DNA from: Clostridium sp. 1001271B_151109_B4
GTDB lineage: Bacteria; Bacillota; Clostridia; Clostridiales; Clostridiaceae
Assembly (NCBI RefSeq): GCF_015670405.1
Contig: NZ_JADPBQ010000014.1
Location: forward strand, 25,936 to 89,935
DNA length: 64,000 nucleotides
Direction: 5' to 3'
The notes beneath the pieces are model-generated. The model saw nothing but the letters and a program-made list of their open reading frames with translations. It searched no databases and was not told where the DNA came from. Below, in pieces: positions 42,871-52,836 of the stretch (position 1 is its first letter; each line of letters begins with the position of its first letter). The translations under genes and the position numbers were made by a program.

Positions 42871-44997
42871 TTACTGAAGACTATATATATCAGAAAATTC
42901 AATACTGCATTTATCTAATCTACTATGACTATCTTCATTTATATTATAGATTATATCTGAGTCCTTAATTGTTTGAATTGGTAAAGTGAAAGTGAATTCT
43001 GACCCAATATTTTTTATGCTATAAACGGCAATTTTACCACCATGCATTTGAACAAGAGATTGTACAAGTGATAATCCTATTCCACTTCCTTCACATTTTC
43101 TAGTTAAAGTATCATCAACCTGTATAAATCTTTCGAAAATAATAGATATATTTTCTTTGGGGATTCCAATACCAGTATCTTTAACAGAAATAATAACATT
43201 ATCTTCAGTTTTATCAATAAAGACATTTATTACACCAGGTGATTTAGTATATTTAACTGCATTAGAAAGAAGATTTAGCATAATTCTTTCAATTTTATCA
43301 GGGTCACATGAGATAATTATCTCTTCAAAAGAGGTATCAAAAATTAAATCTATACCCTTATCTTTTAGATACTGTGCTACAGATAGTGTTATATCTTCAA
43401 TTATAGAAACTATGTTACAATTTTTCGGGTGTATTTCGTAATAACCACTATCTATTTTAGTAATATCAATTAAATTATTAGCAAGTCGTAGAAGTCTATA
43501 GGAGTTCTGTTTAATTGAATTTGTATATTTTTTTAAATTGAAATCCTTAGAGCATTTAATATTTTCATTAAAAGTATTATGATTAATTACTTGTAAGCTT
43601 GCTAAAATTATATTTAGCGGTGTTTTAAATTCATGAGATATATTAGCAAAAAATTCATTTTTTATATTTTCTATATGCAAAGATTCTTCCATAAGTTTTT
43701 TTTCGATTTCTAATTCTTTTTTATCAGTAATATCTTTTCCTGTAACCATAATAACATTATCAGAATCAATATAAGAACAATTCCAATTAAGCCATTTTAC
43801 ACAACCATTCTTAGTAATTAATCTAATACATAAATCAGTAATAGTTGTTATAGAATGTAATTTGCTACTAAATAAATCATAAAGTTTATATTTGTCATCA
43901 CTATGTGTTAGACTTAACAAATTCATAGATAAAAGTTCTTCTTTAGTATAGCCTAAGAGTTTGATCCAACCTTCATTAATCTTTAAGAAATCTCCATTAG
44001 CGGCTATAGTTGCAGTTAAATCTGTTGCAGTTTTTAATAAAAAGGAAAGTTCTATTTCAGTTTTAACACGTTTATGTAATTCTATTTTTAGATTGTTAGA
44101 TAAAAGATAGTTATGCATTGACAACCCAAAGCGATTACAAAGTGTAGATATAAATTCATTATTATGAACTACAGGAGTAAACTTATCCTTATATCCTATA
44201 TAAATTAATCCTAAAAATTTATTATTATAGTAAATTGGTTGTACACATATTTGTTTTATAGTTTTTCTATAGTATTTGTGAAGTTTACTTGGAGATAAAA
44301 AATCTATATCGTGCAATCCCCAGTCTGTAAAAGGTTTAATAAGGGTTTCGTATTTGTAGTGTGTTAGTTGAATTGAATGAAAATTCTTTACAAGCTCATC
44401 GTAAGAGGAACTACAATAAGGAATTAAAGATTCATTAACATATATCCAAGCATGAAATTCATCACAATTCAATGATTCTAAAATAGTATTGCTAAGTCTA
44501 TTTAAAGATGCAAATTCATCAGTGCAATCTATATTTTGTTTTAATAAATTATTAATACTATTTAATTGTATATTACTTTTAGCTATATCCATTTCATAAT
44601 TATTTTCAGGTGTTAAAGTTAAAGGGTTATATATTCTTTTAAAGTTTTTCATATTATTCTTTTTATAATCATCATCGGTAATATTATCTTCATTATAACA
44701 TTCGAGTTTAATAAATATACTATTAGTATTTTTATACAAACCTTTAGAAATTTTAGTATTAAATTTAATTGGTAAAGAATTTTTAGAAATAATATCTAAG
44801 TTTTTTAATGATTTATCTTTAATATTAAACAAAGTATTAATATTTTTATTTAATATAAAAGATAAAATATTTTTATCAATTATCTCATTAAGTTTGTAAC
44901 CAAGTTGTATAAGAAGAGCTTTATTTGAAAATAGAATTTTACCAGTATGATCTATTATAAGAATTTTTTCATTTAAAATATTAAAAAAGTTTTCCAT
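42871..44997 (-). CDS. Soluble PAS-GAF-PAS hybrid sensor histidine kinase, orphan
   Basis: 708 residues with no membrane helix. Order: PAS (about 5-110), GAF-like (about 155-310), PAS/PAC (about 320-430), HisKA with phospho-acceptor His in ANISHEFKTPLN (about 455), HATPase (N-box NLLSNAVKYT, G1 DTGIGIP, G2 GSGIGLSLV, to about 680), short tail. There is no receiver domain and no response-regulator gene next to it, so its partner is elsewhere; in clostridia orphan kinases often feed Spo0A, which is possible here. GGAGG before the ATG. Confidence 0.88.
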   Translation of the reverse strand: MENFFNILNEKILIIDHTGKILFSNKALLIQLGYKLNEIIDKNILSFILNKNINTLFNIKDKSLKNLDIISKNSLPIKFNTKISKGLYKNTNSIFIKLECYNEDNITDDDYKKNNMKNFKRIYNPLTLTPENNYEMDIAKSNIQLNSINNLLKQNIDCTDEFASLNRLSNTILESLNCDEFHAWIYVNESLIPYCSSSYDELVKNFHSIQLTHYKYETLIKPFTDWGLHDIDFLSPSKLHKYYRKTIKQICVQPIYYNNKFLGLIYIGYKDKFTPVVHNNEFISTLCNRFGLSMHNYLLSNNLKIELHKRVKTEIELSFLLKTATDLTATIAANGDFLKINEGWIKLLGYTKEELLSMNLLSLTHSDDKYKLYDLFSSKLHSITTITDLCIRLITKNGCVKWLNWNCSYIDSDNVIMVTGKDITDKKELEIEKKLMEESLHIENIKNEFFANISHEFKTPLNIILASLQVINHNTFNENIKCSKDFNLKKYTNSIKQNSYRLLRLANNLIDITKIDSGYYEIHPKNCNIVSIIEDITLSVAQYLKDKGIDLIFDTSFEEIIISCDPDKIERIMLNLLSNAVKYTKSPGVINVFIDKTEDNVIISVKDTGIGIPKENISIIFERFIQVDDTLTRKCEGSGIGLSLVQSLVQMHGGKIAVYSIKNIGSEFTFTLPIQTIKDSDIIYNINEDSHSRLDKCSIEFSDIYSLQ

Positions 44998-45238
44998 TAA
45001 TCCTCCAAGATTATTTAACTATGTGTATATTTACTCTAATTATAATCCTATTTTATCAAATAATGTAGCAATTTTGCAAATAAGTATAAAATGCTTATTT
45101 ATAAATAAGAATAAAGTAAAAATAAAAAATAAATAAGACTTTATAATTATATAAGTTTTATTTATAATTATAGAATAATAAAAGTATTAAGTTTTAGAGT
45201 TTACACAAAGTAAAATAAAAGAAGAATAATATAACACT

Positions 45239-45455
45239 GGAGTTGGAATTAATAAAAAATATCATGATTTAATATTTAATAGATTTAATCAAGTTATTGA
45301 TCCATCATATGCAGTTAAAAAGGAAGGTGGGTTAGGATTAACTATTACAAAGAAGATAATTGATCTTCATAATAGTGATATTTATGTAAAAAGTTATACC
45401 AGCACAAGTAAGTAAGTTTATTATAGTATTGCTAGTTAAGCAAAAAAAGGTAGTA
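45239..45455 (+). pseudogene. C-terminal remnant of another histidine kinase
   Basis: The frame from 45239 reads GVGINKKYHDLIFNRFNQV then EGGLGLTITKKIIDLHNSDIYV, which is the G1-F-G2 end of a HATPase domain, to a stop at 45413-45415. A frame change then continues the family-like FIIVLLVKQK. There is no start and no upstream HisKA. The gap 44998-45502 otherwise holds nothing. Confidence 0.78.
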
Positions 45456-45502
45456 TGTTTTGAATTAAGATATAACCTTATTAATGAGTAGGAGATTAGT
45501 AA

Positions 45503-46378
45503 ATGAGAAAATTTAAAAAAGTATATATAGAAATTACTAATGTATGTAATTTAAGTTGTGATTTTTGCCCAAAGACAAGTAGAAAATATAAATTTATGAA
45601 TAGGGAAGAATTTAACTATATAATTAATGAAATAAAGCCATATACAGATCACGTATACTTTCATTTAATGGGTGAGCCTTTATTAAATGAAAATATAGAT
45701 GGATTTTTTGAGGAATGCTATAAAAATGGATTAATGGTTAATTTGACAACTAATGGAACATTACTAAATAAAAATTTAGAAAAGCTTATTAATGCAAAAG
45801 CATTGAGACAAGTAAATATTTCACTACATAGTTTTGAAGCAAATGAAAGTAATATAGAGCTATATGAATATATTAATAGAGTTACTGATTTTATTAATGA
45901 AGCTAGAAAAAAGAGTGATATTATATGTGCTATAAGACTTTGGAATATGGATAATGAGGAGTTAAAGGGTGCTAATAAATTGAATTTAGAAATATTGAAT
46001 TTATTAGAGAAAAATCTTAATTTGGACTTTTCATTGGCAGAAAAATTACAAGAAACGCATAAGATTAAGCTAAAAGATAAAGTTTATTTAAATATGGCTG
46101 AAAAATTTAACTGGCCAGATATTAGTATAAATTCTATTGGTGAAGAAGTATTTTGTCATGGGCTTAGAAATCAAATAGGAATATTGGTTGATGGTACAGT
46201 TGTTCCTTGTTGTTTAGATAGTGAAGGAACTATTAAATTGGGAAATGTTTTTAAAGAACCATTTATAAGCATTTTAGAAGGAGAAAGAGCATCTAATATA
46301 TATAATGGATTTTCTAGAAGAGTTGCAGTGGAAGATTTGTGTAAGAGATGTGGATATGCAACGAGATTTAAAAAATAA
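45503..46378 (+). CDS. Radical SAM protein with SPASM-like C terminus
   Basis: 291 residues. The CNLSCDFC cluster motif (C15, C19, C22) binds the radical-SAM 4Fe-4S cluster; MGEPLLN and TTNGTLL follow the AdoMet-barrel order. The C-terminal end has CC (near 240) and CKRCGYATRF, a partial SPASM/Twitch set for an extra cluster. Could modify a peptide or act as an anaerobic maturase, but no precursor peptide gene was seen. AGGAG site before the ATG. Single gene. Confidence 0.85.
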   Translation: MRKFKKVYIEITNVCNLSCDFCPKTSRKYKFMNREEFNYIINEIKPYTDHVYFHLMGEPLLNENIDGFFEECYKNGLMVNLTTNGTLLNKNLEKLINAKALRQVNISLHSFEANESNIELYEYINRVTDFINEARKKSDIICAIRLWNMDNEELKGANKLNLEILNLLEKNLNLDFSLAEKLQETHKIKLKDKVYLNMAEKFNWPDISINSIGEEVFCHGLRNQIGILVDGTVVPCCLDSEGTIKLGNVFKEPFISILEGERASNIYNGFSRRVAVEDLCKRCGYATRFKK

Positions 46379-46451
46379 TTTTTATTTAATAAGTTTGATA
46401 TAGATAAATGGAATTATAAGTAAAATTGTATTCCATAACTAAGGAGGAAAA

Positions 46452-47774
46452 ATGGAAGAGAGAAATTTGAAAAAAGAGATTAGTCTTTTTATGGCTACAA
46501 TGCTTGTATGTGGTAATATGATAGGTTCAGGAGTATTTATGTTGCCATCAACATTAGCACAAGTATCAGGACCAGGAGCAACAATAATTGCATGGATAAT
46601 GACAACTATTGGTTCTATATTAATTGCAATATCCTTTGCTAATCTTGGAACTAAGTATCCTTCAACTGGAGGAGCATATCAATACACTAAGGAAGCTTTT
46701 GGAGACTTTGCAGGATTTTTAAGTGCATGGTTATACTGGAATGGTTCATGGATAGGAAATGCAGCTATTATTGTGGCAATAACTAGCTATGCATCAGCAG
46801 TTATTCCTGCTTTAAATAATCCAATTATTTCAATATTATTTTCTAGTGCTATATTGTGGATATTTACAATAGTTAATATCTTAAGTGTAAAAGTTGCAGG
46901 AAAACTTCAATCATTTGTAACTGTATTTAAAATAGGATTTTTTACACTTTTTATAATTGTAGCATTTTTAAATTTTGATAATTCTAATATAATGCCTTTA
47001 TTCTCAGAAGGCAAAGGATTAAGTACGGTACCATTAGCTGCAACATCAACATTATGGGCATTTATAGGATTAGAAAGTGCTACGGTTGCAGCAGGAGAGA
47101 TTAAAAATCCAGAAAAAAATATAAGAAAAAGTACTATTTATGGATTAATAATTGCGGCAATAATATATTTAGCAATAAGTATAGCAAGTATGGGAGCCAT
47201 GGATAATCAAACCTTAGCAAACAGTACTGCACCACTTACTGATATATTAACTAATGCATTAGGAAATGGATTTGGGAAGATTCTTACAATTGCGGTTGTT
47301 ATTTGTATTTTAGGGACTGTTATTGGATGGTTATTAGCAACTGCAAGAGTTTCTTATGCTGCTGGGGTTGATGGGGTATTCCCTAAATTCTTTGGAAAGA
47401 TAAATGAGAAAACGGGAACACCTGTAAACTCACTTATATTTGGAGCTGTTTTAGTTAATATATTATTGGTAATGAATTTCCAAAAAGGTATGGTTGATGC
47501 ATTTACATTTATAACAATACTAGCAACACTTTCATATTTACCTGTATACATATTAAGTATTTCAGCAGAAATGATGTTAACATTTAAAGAAAATAAAGAG
47601 TTTAGTTTCAAAATATTTATTAAAAAATCTATATTACCATTATTAGCATTTATATATGTGCTATGGACTATATATGGTTCAGGTGCAGAAACAGTAATGT
47701 GGGGATTTATACTTATGCTTTTAGGAATACCAGTATATGTGTATAATCACCATAAGAATGAAGTAAGTAGATAA
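46452..47774 (+). CDS. APC-family amino-acid permease/antiporter (AdiC-like)
   Basis: 440 residues, twelve hydrophobic segments. The helix-1 substrate motif GNMIGSGVFMLPSTLA and WAFIGLESATVAAGEIKNPEKNI in helix 6 place it with basic amino-acid/polyamine antiporters. Substrate not certain. AAGGAGG site before the ATG. Single gene with terminator. Confidence 0.88.
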   Translation: MEERNLKKEISLFMATMLVCGNMIGSGVFMLPSTLAQVSGPGATIIAWIMTTIGSILIAISFANLGTKYPSTGGAYQYTKEAFGDFAGFLSAWLYWNGSWIGNAAIIVAITSYASAVIPALNNPIISILFSSAILWIFTIVNILSVKVAGKLQSFVTVFKIGFFTLFIIVAFLNFDNSNIMPLFSEGKGLSTVPLAATSTLWAFIGLESATVAAGEIKNPEKNIRKSTIYGLIIAAIIYLAISIASMGAMDNQTLANSTAPLTDILTNALGNGFGKILTIAVVICILGTVIGWLLATARVSYAAGVDGVFPKFFGKINEKTGTPVNSLIFGAVLVNILLVMNFQKGMVDAFTFITILATLSYLPVYILSISAEMMLTFKENKEFSFKIFIKKSILPLLAFIYVLWTIYGSGAETVMWGFILMLLGIPVYVYNHHKNEVSR

Positions 47775-47777
47775 GAG

Positions 47778-47812
47778 AAAAATCAGTAGCAGTTTATGTT
47801 ACTGATTTTTTT
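47778..47812 (+). terminator. Terminator after APC permease
   Basis: An 11-bp stem (47778-47788 with 47800-47810) and T run. Confidence 0.85.
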
Positions 47813-47934
47813 AAAAGTAAATATCTTACAGTAATATAATTATTATATTACTAGAAGATATTTAGAAAATCTTAATAAATAATGATGATAAAGTATGGTA
47901 AAATAATATTACTATTTAGTAGGGAGGATAAGAA

Positions 47935-49098
47935 ATGAAAATTAACTGGAATAATAAGTATGCAACTATTTCAATATATGCTTTTCTTGTTATTTGTGGA
48001 AGTATTCTTCTATATGTAGGAATATCGCAAATTAATGATATAAAGGCAGGAATAAGTGATTTTATAGGAACATTACAACCATTTATTATAGGAGGAGCAT
48101 TAGCTTATATATTAAATTTTATTTTAAAGTTTTACGAAGAATATGTTTTATCATATAAGTGGTTTCAAAAATTAAAGAAAAATGGTAAAAGGGGAGTAGG
48201 AATATTATTTACGTATATAACAGCTACTATAATAAGTTACTTATTTATTCAATTTGTACTTCCTCAATTAATTGATAGTATAGTGGGCCTTGTAAATAAT
48301 ATACCACAGTATTTAAATGATGTGACTAAACTTACTAATGAAGTAGTAGGAAATATTAATTTACAACCTGAGTATGTAGAGTTAATTACTAGTAAGTTAG
48401 GAGAAGCAATTAATTATTTTATAAGTATAGTGAGTAATTTACTTCCGGTAGTTGGTAACTTTATTGTAGGAGCAACATCAAGTATTTTAAATATTATTAT
48501 CGGTATAATTGTATCAATTTATATTTTAATAGATAAAGAAAAGTTTATGGCTTTAGGTAAAAAGATCACTTATGCATTATTTTCAGAAGAAAGCGCAAAG
48601 TTTGTTTTGAAGTTGGCAACTAAAAGTAATATGACCTTTAGTAGATTTATTGGAGGTAAAATTTTAGATTCAGCAATTATAGGAGTATTAACATTTATTA
48701 TATTAACAATTTTTAAAATGCCATATGTATTATTAATTTCAGTTATAATTGGAGTAACTAATATAATACCATTTTTTGGTCCGTTTATTGGTGGGATTCC
48801 AGCAGCAATAATAATTCTTTTCGTTTCACCAATACAAGCACTATGGTTTATTGTAATAATCATTGTGATTCAACAAATTGATGGTAATATAATAGGGCCT
48901 AAGATTCTTGGAGATTCTATTGGGATATCTGCCTTTTGGATATTATTCTCATTATTAGTAGCTGCGAAATTCATGGGATTTGTAGGAATGATAATAGGGG
49001 TTCCATTATTTGCAATATTCTATTCCATAATAAAAGAAATAATAGAAGATAAGCTAAGTAAAAAGGGGTTACCTGTAGAAACTGATAAATATAAATAA
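47935..49098 (+). CDS. AI-2E family transporter (YtvI/PerM/YdiK-like)
   Basis: 387 residues with about eight hydrophobic segments and the family signature stretch FFGPFIGGIPAAIIILF plus IGPKILGDSIGI near 325. Despite the family name, clostridial members may be Na+/H+ antiporters or have unknown roles. GGGAGG site before the ATG. Single gene. Confidence 0.87.
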   Translation: MKINWNNKYATISIYAFLVICGSILLYVGISQINDIKAGISDFIGTLQPFIIGGALAYILNFILKFYEEYVLSYKWFQKLKKNGKRGVGILFTYITATIISYLFIQFVLPQLIDSIVGLVNNIPQYLNDVTKLTNEVVGNINLQPEYVELITSKLGEAINYFISIVSNLLPVVGNFIVGATSSILNIIIGIIVSIYILIDKEKFMALGKKITYALFSEESAKFVLKLATKSNMTFSRFIGGKILDSAIIGVLTFIILTIFKMPYVLLISVIIGVTNIIPFFGPFIGGIPAAIIILFVSPIQALWFIVIIIVIQQIDGNIIGPKILGDSIGISAFWILFSLLVAAKFMGFVGMIIGVPLFAIFYSIIKEIIEDKLSKKGLPVETDKYK

Positions 49099-49233
49099 AA
49101 AATGTATAGAATTTTGAAATATGTTTATACTATTATAATGTAAAGACAAGAAGGGTATATAAACAGTAACCAATAATTTTATTATTTTGTTGTTATCTTT
49201 GTTTTAGACCTTTCATATATGGAGGAATTTTAT

Positions 49234-49389
49234 ATGTCAGACAAAACTTTAACATGCAGAGATTGCGGAAATGAATTTGTTTTCACAGAAGGAGAACAAG
49301 AATTCTATAAGGAGAAAGGGTTCGAAAATGAACCAACAAGATGTGCTGCTTGTAGAAAAGCTAAGAAACAACAAAATAATAGAAGATAA
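49234..49389 (+). CDS. Small zinc-binding protein (CxxC...CxxC), 51 residues
   Basis: GGAGG at 49221-49225 and ATG 49234. CRDCGNEFVFTEGEQEFY then a second cluster CAAC, followed by a basic Arg/Lys tail. This matches a widespread clostridial and Bacteroidetes small zinc-binding protein whose role is unknown. Followed directly by a terminator. Confidence 0.85.
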   Translation: MSDKTLTCRDCGNEFVFTEGEQEFYKEKGFENEPTRCAACRKAKKQQNNRR

Positions 49390-49408
49390 TTATATCGTAT
49401 TGTTTCTT

Positions 49409-49442
49409 AAGAGTCATAGAGTTATATCTATGACTCTTTTAA
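49409..49442 (+). terminator. Terminator after small zinc-binding gene
   Basis: A perfect 12-bp stem (49409-49420 with 49427-49438), 6-base loop, then TTTTAA. Confidence 0.88.
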
Positions 49443-49446
49443 TATT

Positions 49447-49479
49447 AAAATAAACTATCTTGAAAAGTTAGTTTATTTT
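49447..49479 (-). terminator. Terminator of the TPR gene
   Basis: An 11-bp stem (49447-49457 with 49469-49479) beginning at the TPR gene stop, T-rich on the minus strand. Confidence 0.7.
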
Positions 49480-50314
49480 ATTGATTAAATGATTTAATTA
49501 ATACTGAATTAAGAGCTTGATTAATATCTTTATGGTTAACTAAACTAACAAGAGACTCATTTAATCCTTCTGCAGTTCTTAGAAGCTCAAATGCTCTATC
49601 ACAATTGCCATTTTTTCTTTCAATTAAAGCAGAATAATAATAAGGCTCAATAAAGTGAACATTTTCTTCTATTAAATAATCAAATTCCTTTTTAGCTTCA
49701 TCAAATTTATCAAGTTTAAAGCAAATTTCTGCATAATTTGATTTAATAATATTATTGTCAGAATTAAAATCCATTGCTTCTATAGTATATTTTTCAGCTT
49801 CAGTGAATCTACCCGAACATAGAAGCAGTGAGGTTAAAGTTTCGTAAATATAAGTGTTTTTATTATTTTTTATTAAGTTTTTTAATAGTGTAATTCCTTC
49901 TTCTTGAGAATTTGTTTTCCATAAAACTATAGCCTTTGTTACTTCGATATTTAATGATTCACGTGGCTTTATATTTTTGGAATTTAAGTTTTCATCAATA
50001 TATTCTCTAGCTAAAGAAGGTTTTCCATATTTTAATTCACAAATTAAATAATTAGAAATTATAGGACCATTACAATACTTTGACATAGCAGCATCTCTAT
50101 AGTATTCTAAAGCTGTTTCATAATCCTCTAATTTATAAGATTTCATACCTTTATAAACTTTAATAAAGTACCTTTTTGTTATTATTAAGTAAATTAATAA
50201 TAATGATAAACATAGTAAAATTGCTAATTGTAATCCTAAAAATGCTGAAGATATTAAAGAAACAGCAATAATAGCAATTAATATAAAATCTTTTTTATTT
50301 AAATTCTTCCCCAT
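49478..50314 (-). CDS. Membrane-anchored tetratricopeptide-repeat protein
   Basis: 278 residues. Two N-terminal hydrophobic segments (about 10-46) anchor it, followed by about five TPR-like helix pairs (LEDYETALEYYRDAAM, GRFTEAEKYTIEAM, LDKFDEAKKEFDYLI, NGNCDRAFELLRTAEGL). TPR domains hold protein partners; the partner is unknown. GGAGGGG before the ATG. Single gene. Confidence 0.83.
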   Translation of the reverse strand: MGKNLNKKDFILIAIIAVSLISSAFLGLQLAILLCLSLLLIYLIITKRYFIKVYKGMKSYKLEDYETALEYYRDAAMSKYCNGPIISNYLICELKYGKPSLAREYIDENLNSKNIKPRESLNIEVTKAIVLWKTNSQEEGITLLKNLIKNNKNTYIYETLTSLLLCSGRFTEAEKYTIEAMDFNSDNNIIKSNYAEICFKLDKFDEAKKEFDYLIEENVHFIEPYYYSALIERKNGNCDRAFELLRTAEGLNESLVSLVNHKDINQALNSVLIKSFNQ

Positions 50315-50505
50315 ATAAACCCCTCCATTACATTGTATAAATAAGATATATTATAATATTTTAGGTTAGATTTAATATAATAGTCTATTATAATTATACA
50401 TTATGTAAATAATTTCACAAGGCATTAATAAAAAGTTAATATCTTGAAGAAAATATTATAGGGAGTATAATATTATTATTAAAAATATAGAAAGGTAATT
50501 AAGAT

Positions 50506-51288
50506 ATGAAAGTAATGTCCTTTAATTTAAGAAGCGATTTTATTTTAGATTTTAAAAATAGATGGGATAAAAGAAAACATATAGCATATGAAGTTATTGA
50601 TAAATATGATTGTGATATTATAGGTGTACAAGAAGTAACAAATAAAATGTTTGATGATATAATAGATAACTTTAAAAACTATACAATAGTAGGAAGTGCA
50701 AGAAGTAAAAAGTATTTTTCTGAAAGAAATAATTTATTTGTAAAAAATAAAAATAAGATAATTAAGCATAATACATTTTGGCTATCAAAAAGTCCAGATA
50801 AGGTAGGAAGTCAACTTTGGTATTCATTATATCCTAGAATATGCACTACTGCGGTAGTAGAACTTGAAAATGGAGATAAGGTTAGAGTTTATAATACTCA
50901 TTTAGATTGTTTTTTACCTCAAGCAAGGGATTTTGGGCTTAAAAAATTAGCTCAGTTTATTGATAAAAATCGTAAAGAGGAAAAGCTTCCTGTAATAGTT
51001 ATGGGAGATTTTAATGCAACTCCAAATAGTAAAATTATTAAAAAGTTTGCGGCTGGTGAATATAATACAGATAGATTTGTAGCAGTTCAAGAAGCAAAGC
51101 AAGAATTGTATAAAAAGTCTACTATGAGTAAATTTAAAGGTAAAGAAAATGGACTTCATATAGATTATATATTTGTAAGTGAAGATTTAGAAATTATGGA
51201 TGTAGATATAGTAAAATACAATAATAATGGAAACTATCCATCAGATCATTATCCATTAATTGCGGATATAAGAATAAAAAGTGAATAA
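50506..51288 (+). CDS. Endonuclease/exonuclease/phosphatase-family protein
   Basis: 260 residues. EEP-fold motifs: MSFNLR, the metal Glu in IGVQEV, YNTHLDC, GDFNATPNS and SDHYPL, matching the catalytic Asn, Glu, Asp and His set. Similar to secreted or cytoplasmic sphingomyelinase-like/nuclease proteins but has no signal peptide. Substrate unknown. AAAGG site 11 bases before the ATG. Very long terminator follows. Confidence 0.87.
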   Translation: MKVMSFNLRSDFILDFKNRWDKRKHIAYEVIDKYDCDIIGVQEVTNKMFDDIIDNFKNYTIVGSARSKKYFSERNNLFVKNKNKIIKHNTFWLSKSPDKVGSQLWYSLYPRICTTAVVELENGDKVRVYNTHLDCFLPQARDFGLKKLAQFIDKNRKEEKLPVIVMGDFNATPNSKIIKKFAAGEYNTDRFVAVQEAKQELYKKSTMSKFKGKENGLHIDYIFVSEDLEIMDVDIVKYNNNGNYPSDHYPLIADIRIKSE

Positions 51289-51300
51289 GTAAATAATCCA

Positions 51301-51370
51301 AAAGCAATTTTATTATGAATATACTTTTAAAATTTAAAAAAGAGTATATTCATAATAAAATTGCTTTTTT
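51301..51370 (+). terminator. Unusually long terminator hairpin after EEP gene
   Basis: A perfect 25-bp stem (51301-51325 with 51343-51367), 17-base loop, then TTT. Confidence 0.85.
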
Positions 51371-51600
51371 AAAGTTAAATAAAAGTTAAGTAATTTTAAG
51401 ATATGTAAATAATAGATGTTTAAAGTTAATAAATGTTAAAAAATAATATTTTATGAAAAAGTTAATATATAATTCTTTGTTCCACTAGTATCAATTATTT
51501 CAGCTTATTTACTAACTTATAAAAGAAGAAAATTCATTGATAAGCTAAATTAATTTTGAGTTAACACTAGATATAATTACGTAATATGATTGAAGTTATA
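51371..51600. other. Gene-free stretch with a possible membrane-protein relic
   Basis: No complete gene. From 51474 one frame reads FVPLVSIISAYLLTYKRR and stops at 51550-51552, like the last helix and tail of a membrane protein, but there is no start. Origin unknown. Confidence 0.3.
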
Positions 51601-51617
51601 ATCTTTACTAGCTAAAG

Positions 51618-51656
51618 ACACCTTAAAACTTTGAAAGTTTTTAAGGTGTTTTTTTT
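51618..51656 (+). terminator. Terminator-like hairpin without an upstream gene
   Basis: An 11-12-bp stem (51618-51628 with 51638-51649) and T run of eight; nothing coding ends just before it. Confidence 0.75.
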
Positions 51657-51682
51657 GTATAGGAAAGTATAAATTTTTTAAA

Positions 51683-51775
51683 GTCGTAAAGGTGGTGATA
51701 CCAATGTATTTCAAGATTTAAAACTATAAAATTGATACCACGAAGTGGGCGTGGCGATAGCCACTTTGTTCTTAT
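51683..51775 (+). ncRNA. Unidentified structured element upstream of the MurNAc operon
   Basis: GTGGT (51692-51696) can pair with ACCAC (51744-51748), and AAGTGG (51750-51755) with CCACTT (51768-51773), the latter containing an inner GTGGC/GCCAC hairpin. Inside the first loop, AAAGGTGGTG precedes an ATG (51705) with only five codons. It resembles no riboswitch I can name; T-box-like reading was rejected. Confidence 0.4.
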
Positions 51776-51831
51776 AGAAAGCAAAATATTTTAATGTTTA
51801 TGAAATAAAAAAATAAAAAAATAAAATATAC

Positions 51832-51860
51832 TTGAAATAATATTTCGTTAGTGTTAATAT
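51832..51860 (+). promoter_or_regulatory. Putative promoter of the MurNAc operon
   Basis: TTGAAA (51832-51837), 17-base spacer, TAATAT (51855-51860). Confidence 0.55.
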
Positions 51861-51872
51861 AATACCATAGAG

Positions 51873-51886
51873 TGTAAACGTAAACA
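51873..51886 (+). promoter_or_regulatory. Catabolite-responsive element (cre) before murQ
   Basis: TGTAAACGTAAACA matches the CcpA cre consensus TGNAANCGNWNNCA at all fixed positions and lies at the expected transcription start, where bound CcpA would repress. The operon is thus likely silenced when preferred sugars are present. Confidence 0.82.
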
Positions 51887-51910
51887 AAGTTAATGGGGAG
51901 GATTTAAGAT

Positions 51911-52816
51911 ATGAATACAATAAAATTAGAAAATTTAACAACAGAAAGTAGAAATAGTAGTTCTTTAAATATCGATAAGGTATCAACATTAGATATGGTA
52001 AAGATTATTAATAATGAAGATAAGAAGGTTGCTTTAGCAGTTGAGAAGGAATTAGTGAAAATTGCAGAGGCTATTGATGGAATAGTAAGTGGAATGCAAA
52101 AAGGCGGAAGATTAATTTATATAGGAGCTGGAACATCAGGAAGACTTGGTATATTAGATGCTTCAGAATGTCCACCTACATATGGTGTATCTGAAGAATT
52201 AGTTCAAGGAATTATAGCTGGAGGGACTGAGGCAATATTTAGGGCAAAAGAGGGAGCAGAGGATTCTAAGGAATTAGCAATTGAAGATTTAAAATCAAAG
52301 AATATAACTGAAAATGATACAATAGTTGGACTAGCTGCATCAGGAAGAACACCTTATGTTATTGGTGGATTAGAATATGCAAACAAAATAGGAGCATTAA
52401 CAGTATCAATAACGTGTAATGCAAACTCAGAAGTAGCGAAGGTTTCAAAAGTATCAATAGCTCCAGTAGTAGGTGCAGAGGTAGTTACTGGTTCAACGAG
52501 AATGAAAGCTGGAACTGCACAAAAGTTAGTATTAAACATGCTATCAACAGGAACTATGATTAAGCTAGGAAAAGTATATGGAAATTTAATGGTAGATGTT
52601 AGAGCTACTAATAAAAAGCTAGTTGAAAGGGCAAAAAAAATAGTTTGTGAAGCTACAGGAGTAGATAGAGAAGTATCAGAAAAAGTATTAAAAGAAACAA
52701 ATTATGATGTTAAACTGTCAATATTAATGATACTGACAGGATTAGACATAGATGAGGCAAAAGAAAAATTATCACAAAATAAAGGCTATATTGCTAAGGC
52801 AATGGAAACTATTTAA
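51911..52816 (+). CDS. murQ: N-acetylmuramic acid 6-phosphate etherase
   Basis: 301 residues. Cleaves the lactyl ether of MurNAc-6P to give GlcNAc-6P and D-lactate. The SIS fold with [21 protein letters not shown] (about 70-90) and EGAED (about 114-118) carry the glutamates equivalent by motif to the catalytic pair of E. coli Mur[12 protein letters not shown] is also typical. First gene of the murQ-PTS-mupG-murR operon, with promoter and cre box just upstream and a GGGGAGG site. Confidence 0.96.
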   Translation: MNTIKLENLTTESRNSSSLNIDKVSTLDMVKIINNEDKKVALAVEKELVKIAEAIDGIVSGMQKGGRLIYIGAGTSGRLGILDASECPPTYGVSEELVQGIIAGGTEAIFRAKEGAEDSKELAIEDLKSKNITENDTIVGLAASGRTPYVIGGLEYANKIGALTVSITCNANSEVAKVSKVSIAPVVGAEVVTGSTRMKAGTAQKLVLNMLSTGTMIKLGKVYGNLMVDVRATNKKLVERAKKIVCEATGVDREVSEKVLKETNYDVKLSILMILTGLDIDEAKEKLSQNKGYIAKAMETI

Positions 52817-52836
52817 AGTGTATAGGGGGAGAGAAA

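Noticed and set aside
49271..49453. 60-residue open frame overlapping the small zinc-binding gene
   Set aside because: It is out of frame with a recognised CxxC protein that has a strong ribosome-binding site, and runs through the terminator.
51692..51760. Possible T-box antiterminator (GGTGGTGATACC resembles GGGTGGNACC)
   Set aside because: The invariant core, specifier loop and downstream terminator order are missing, and the following gene is not related to amino acids.
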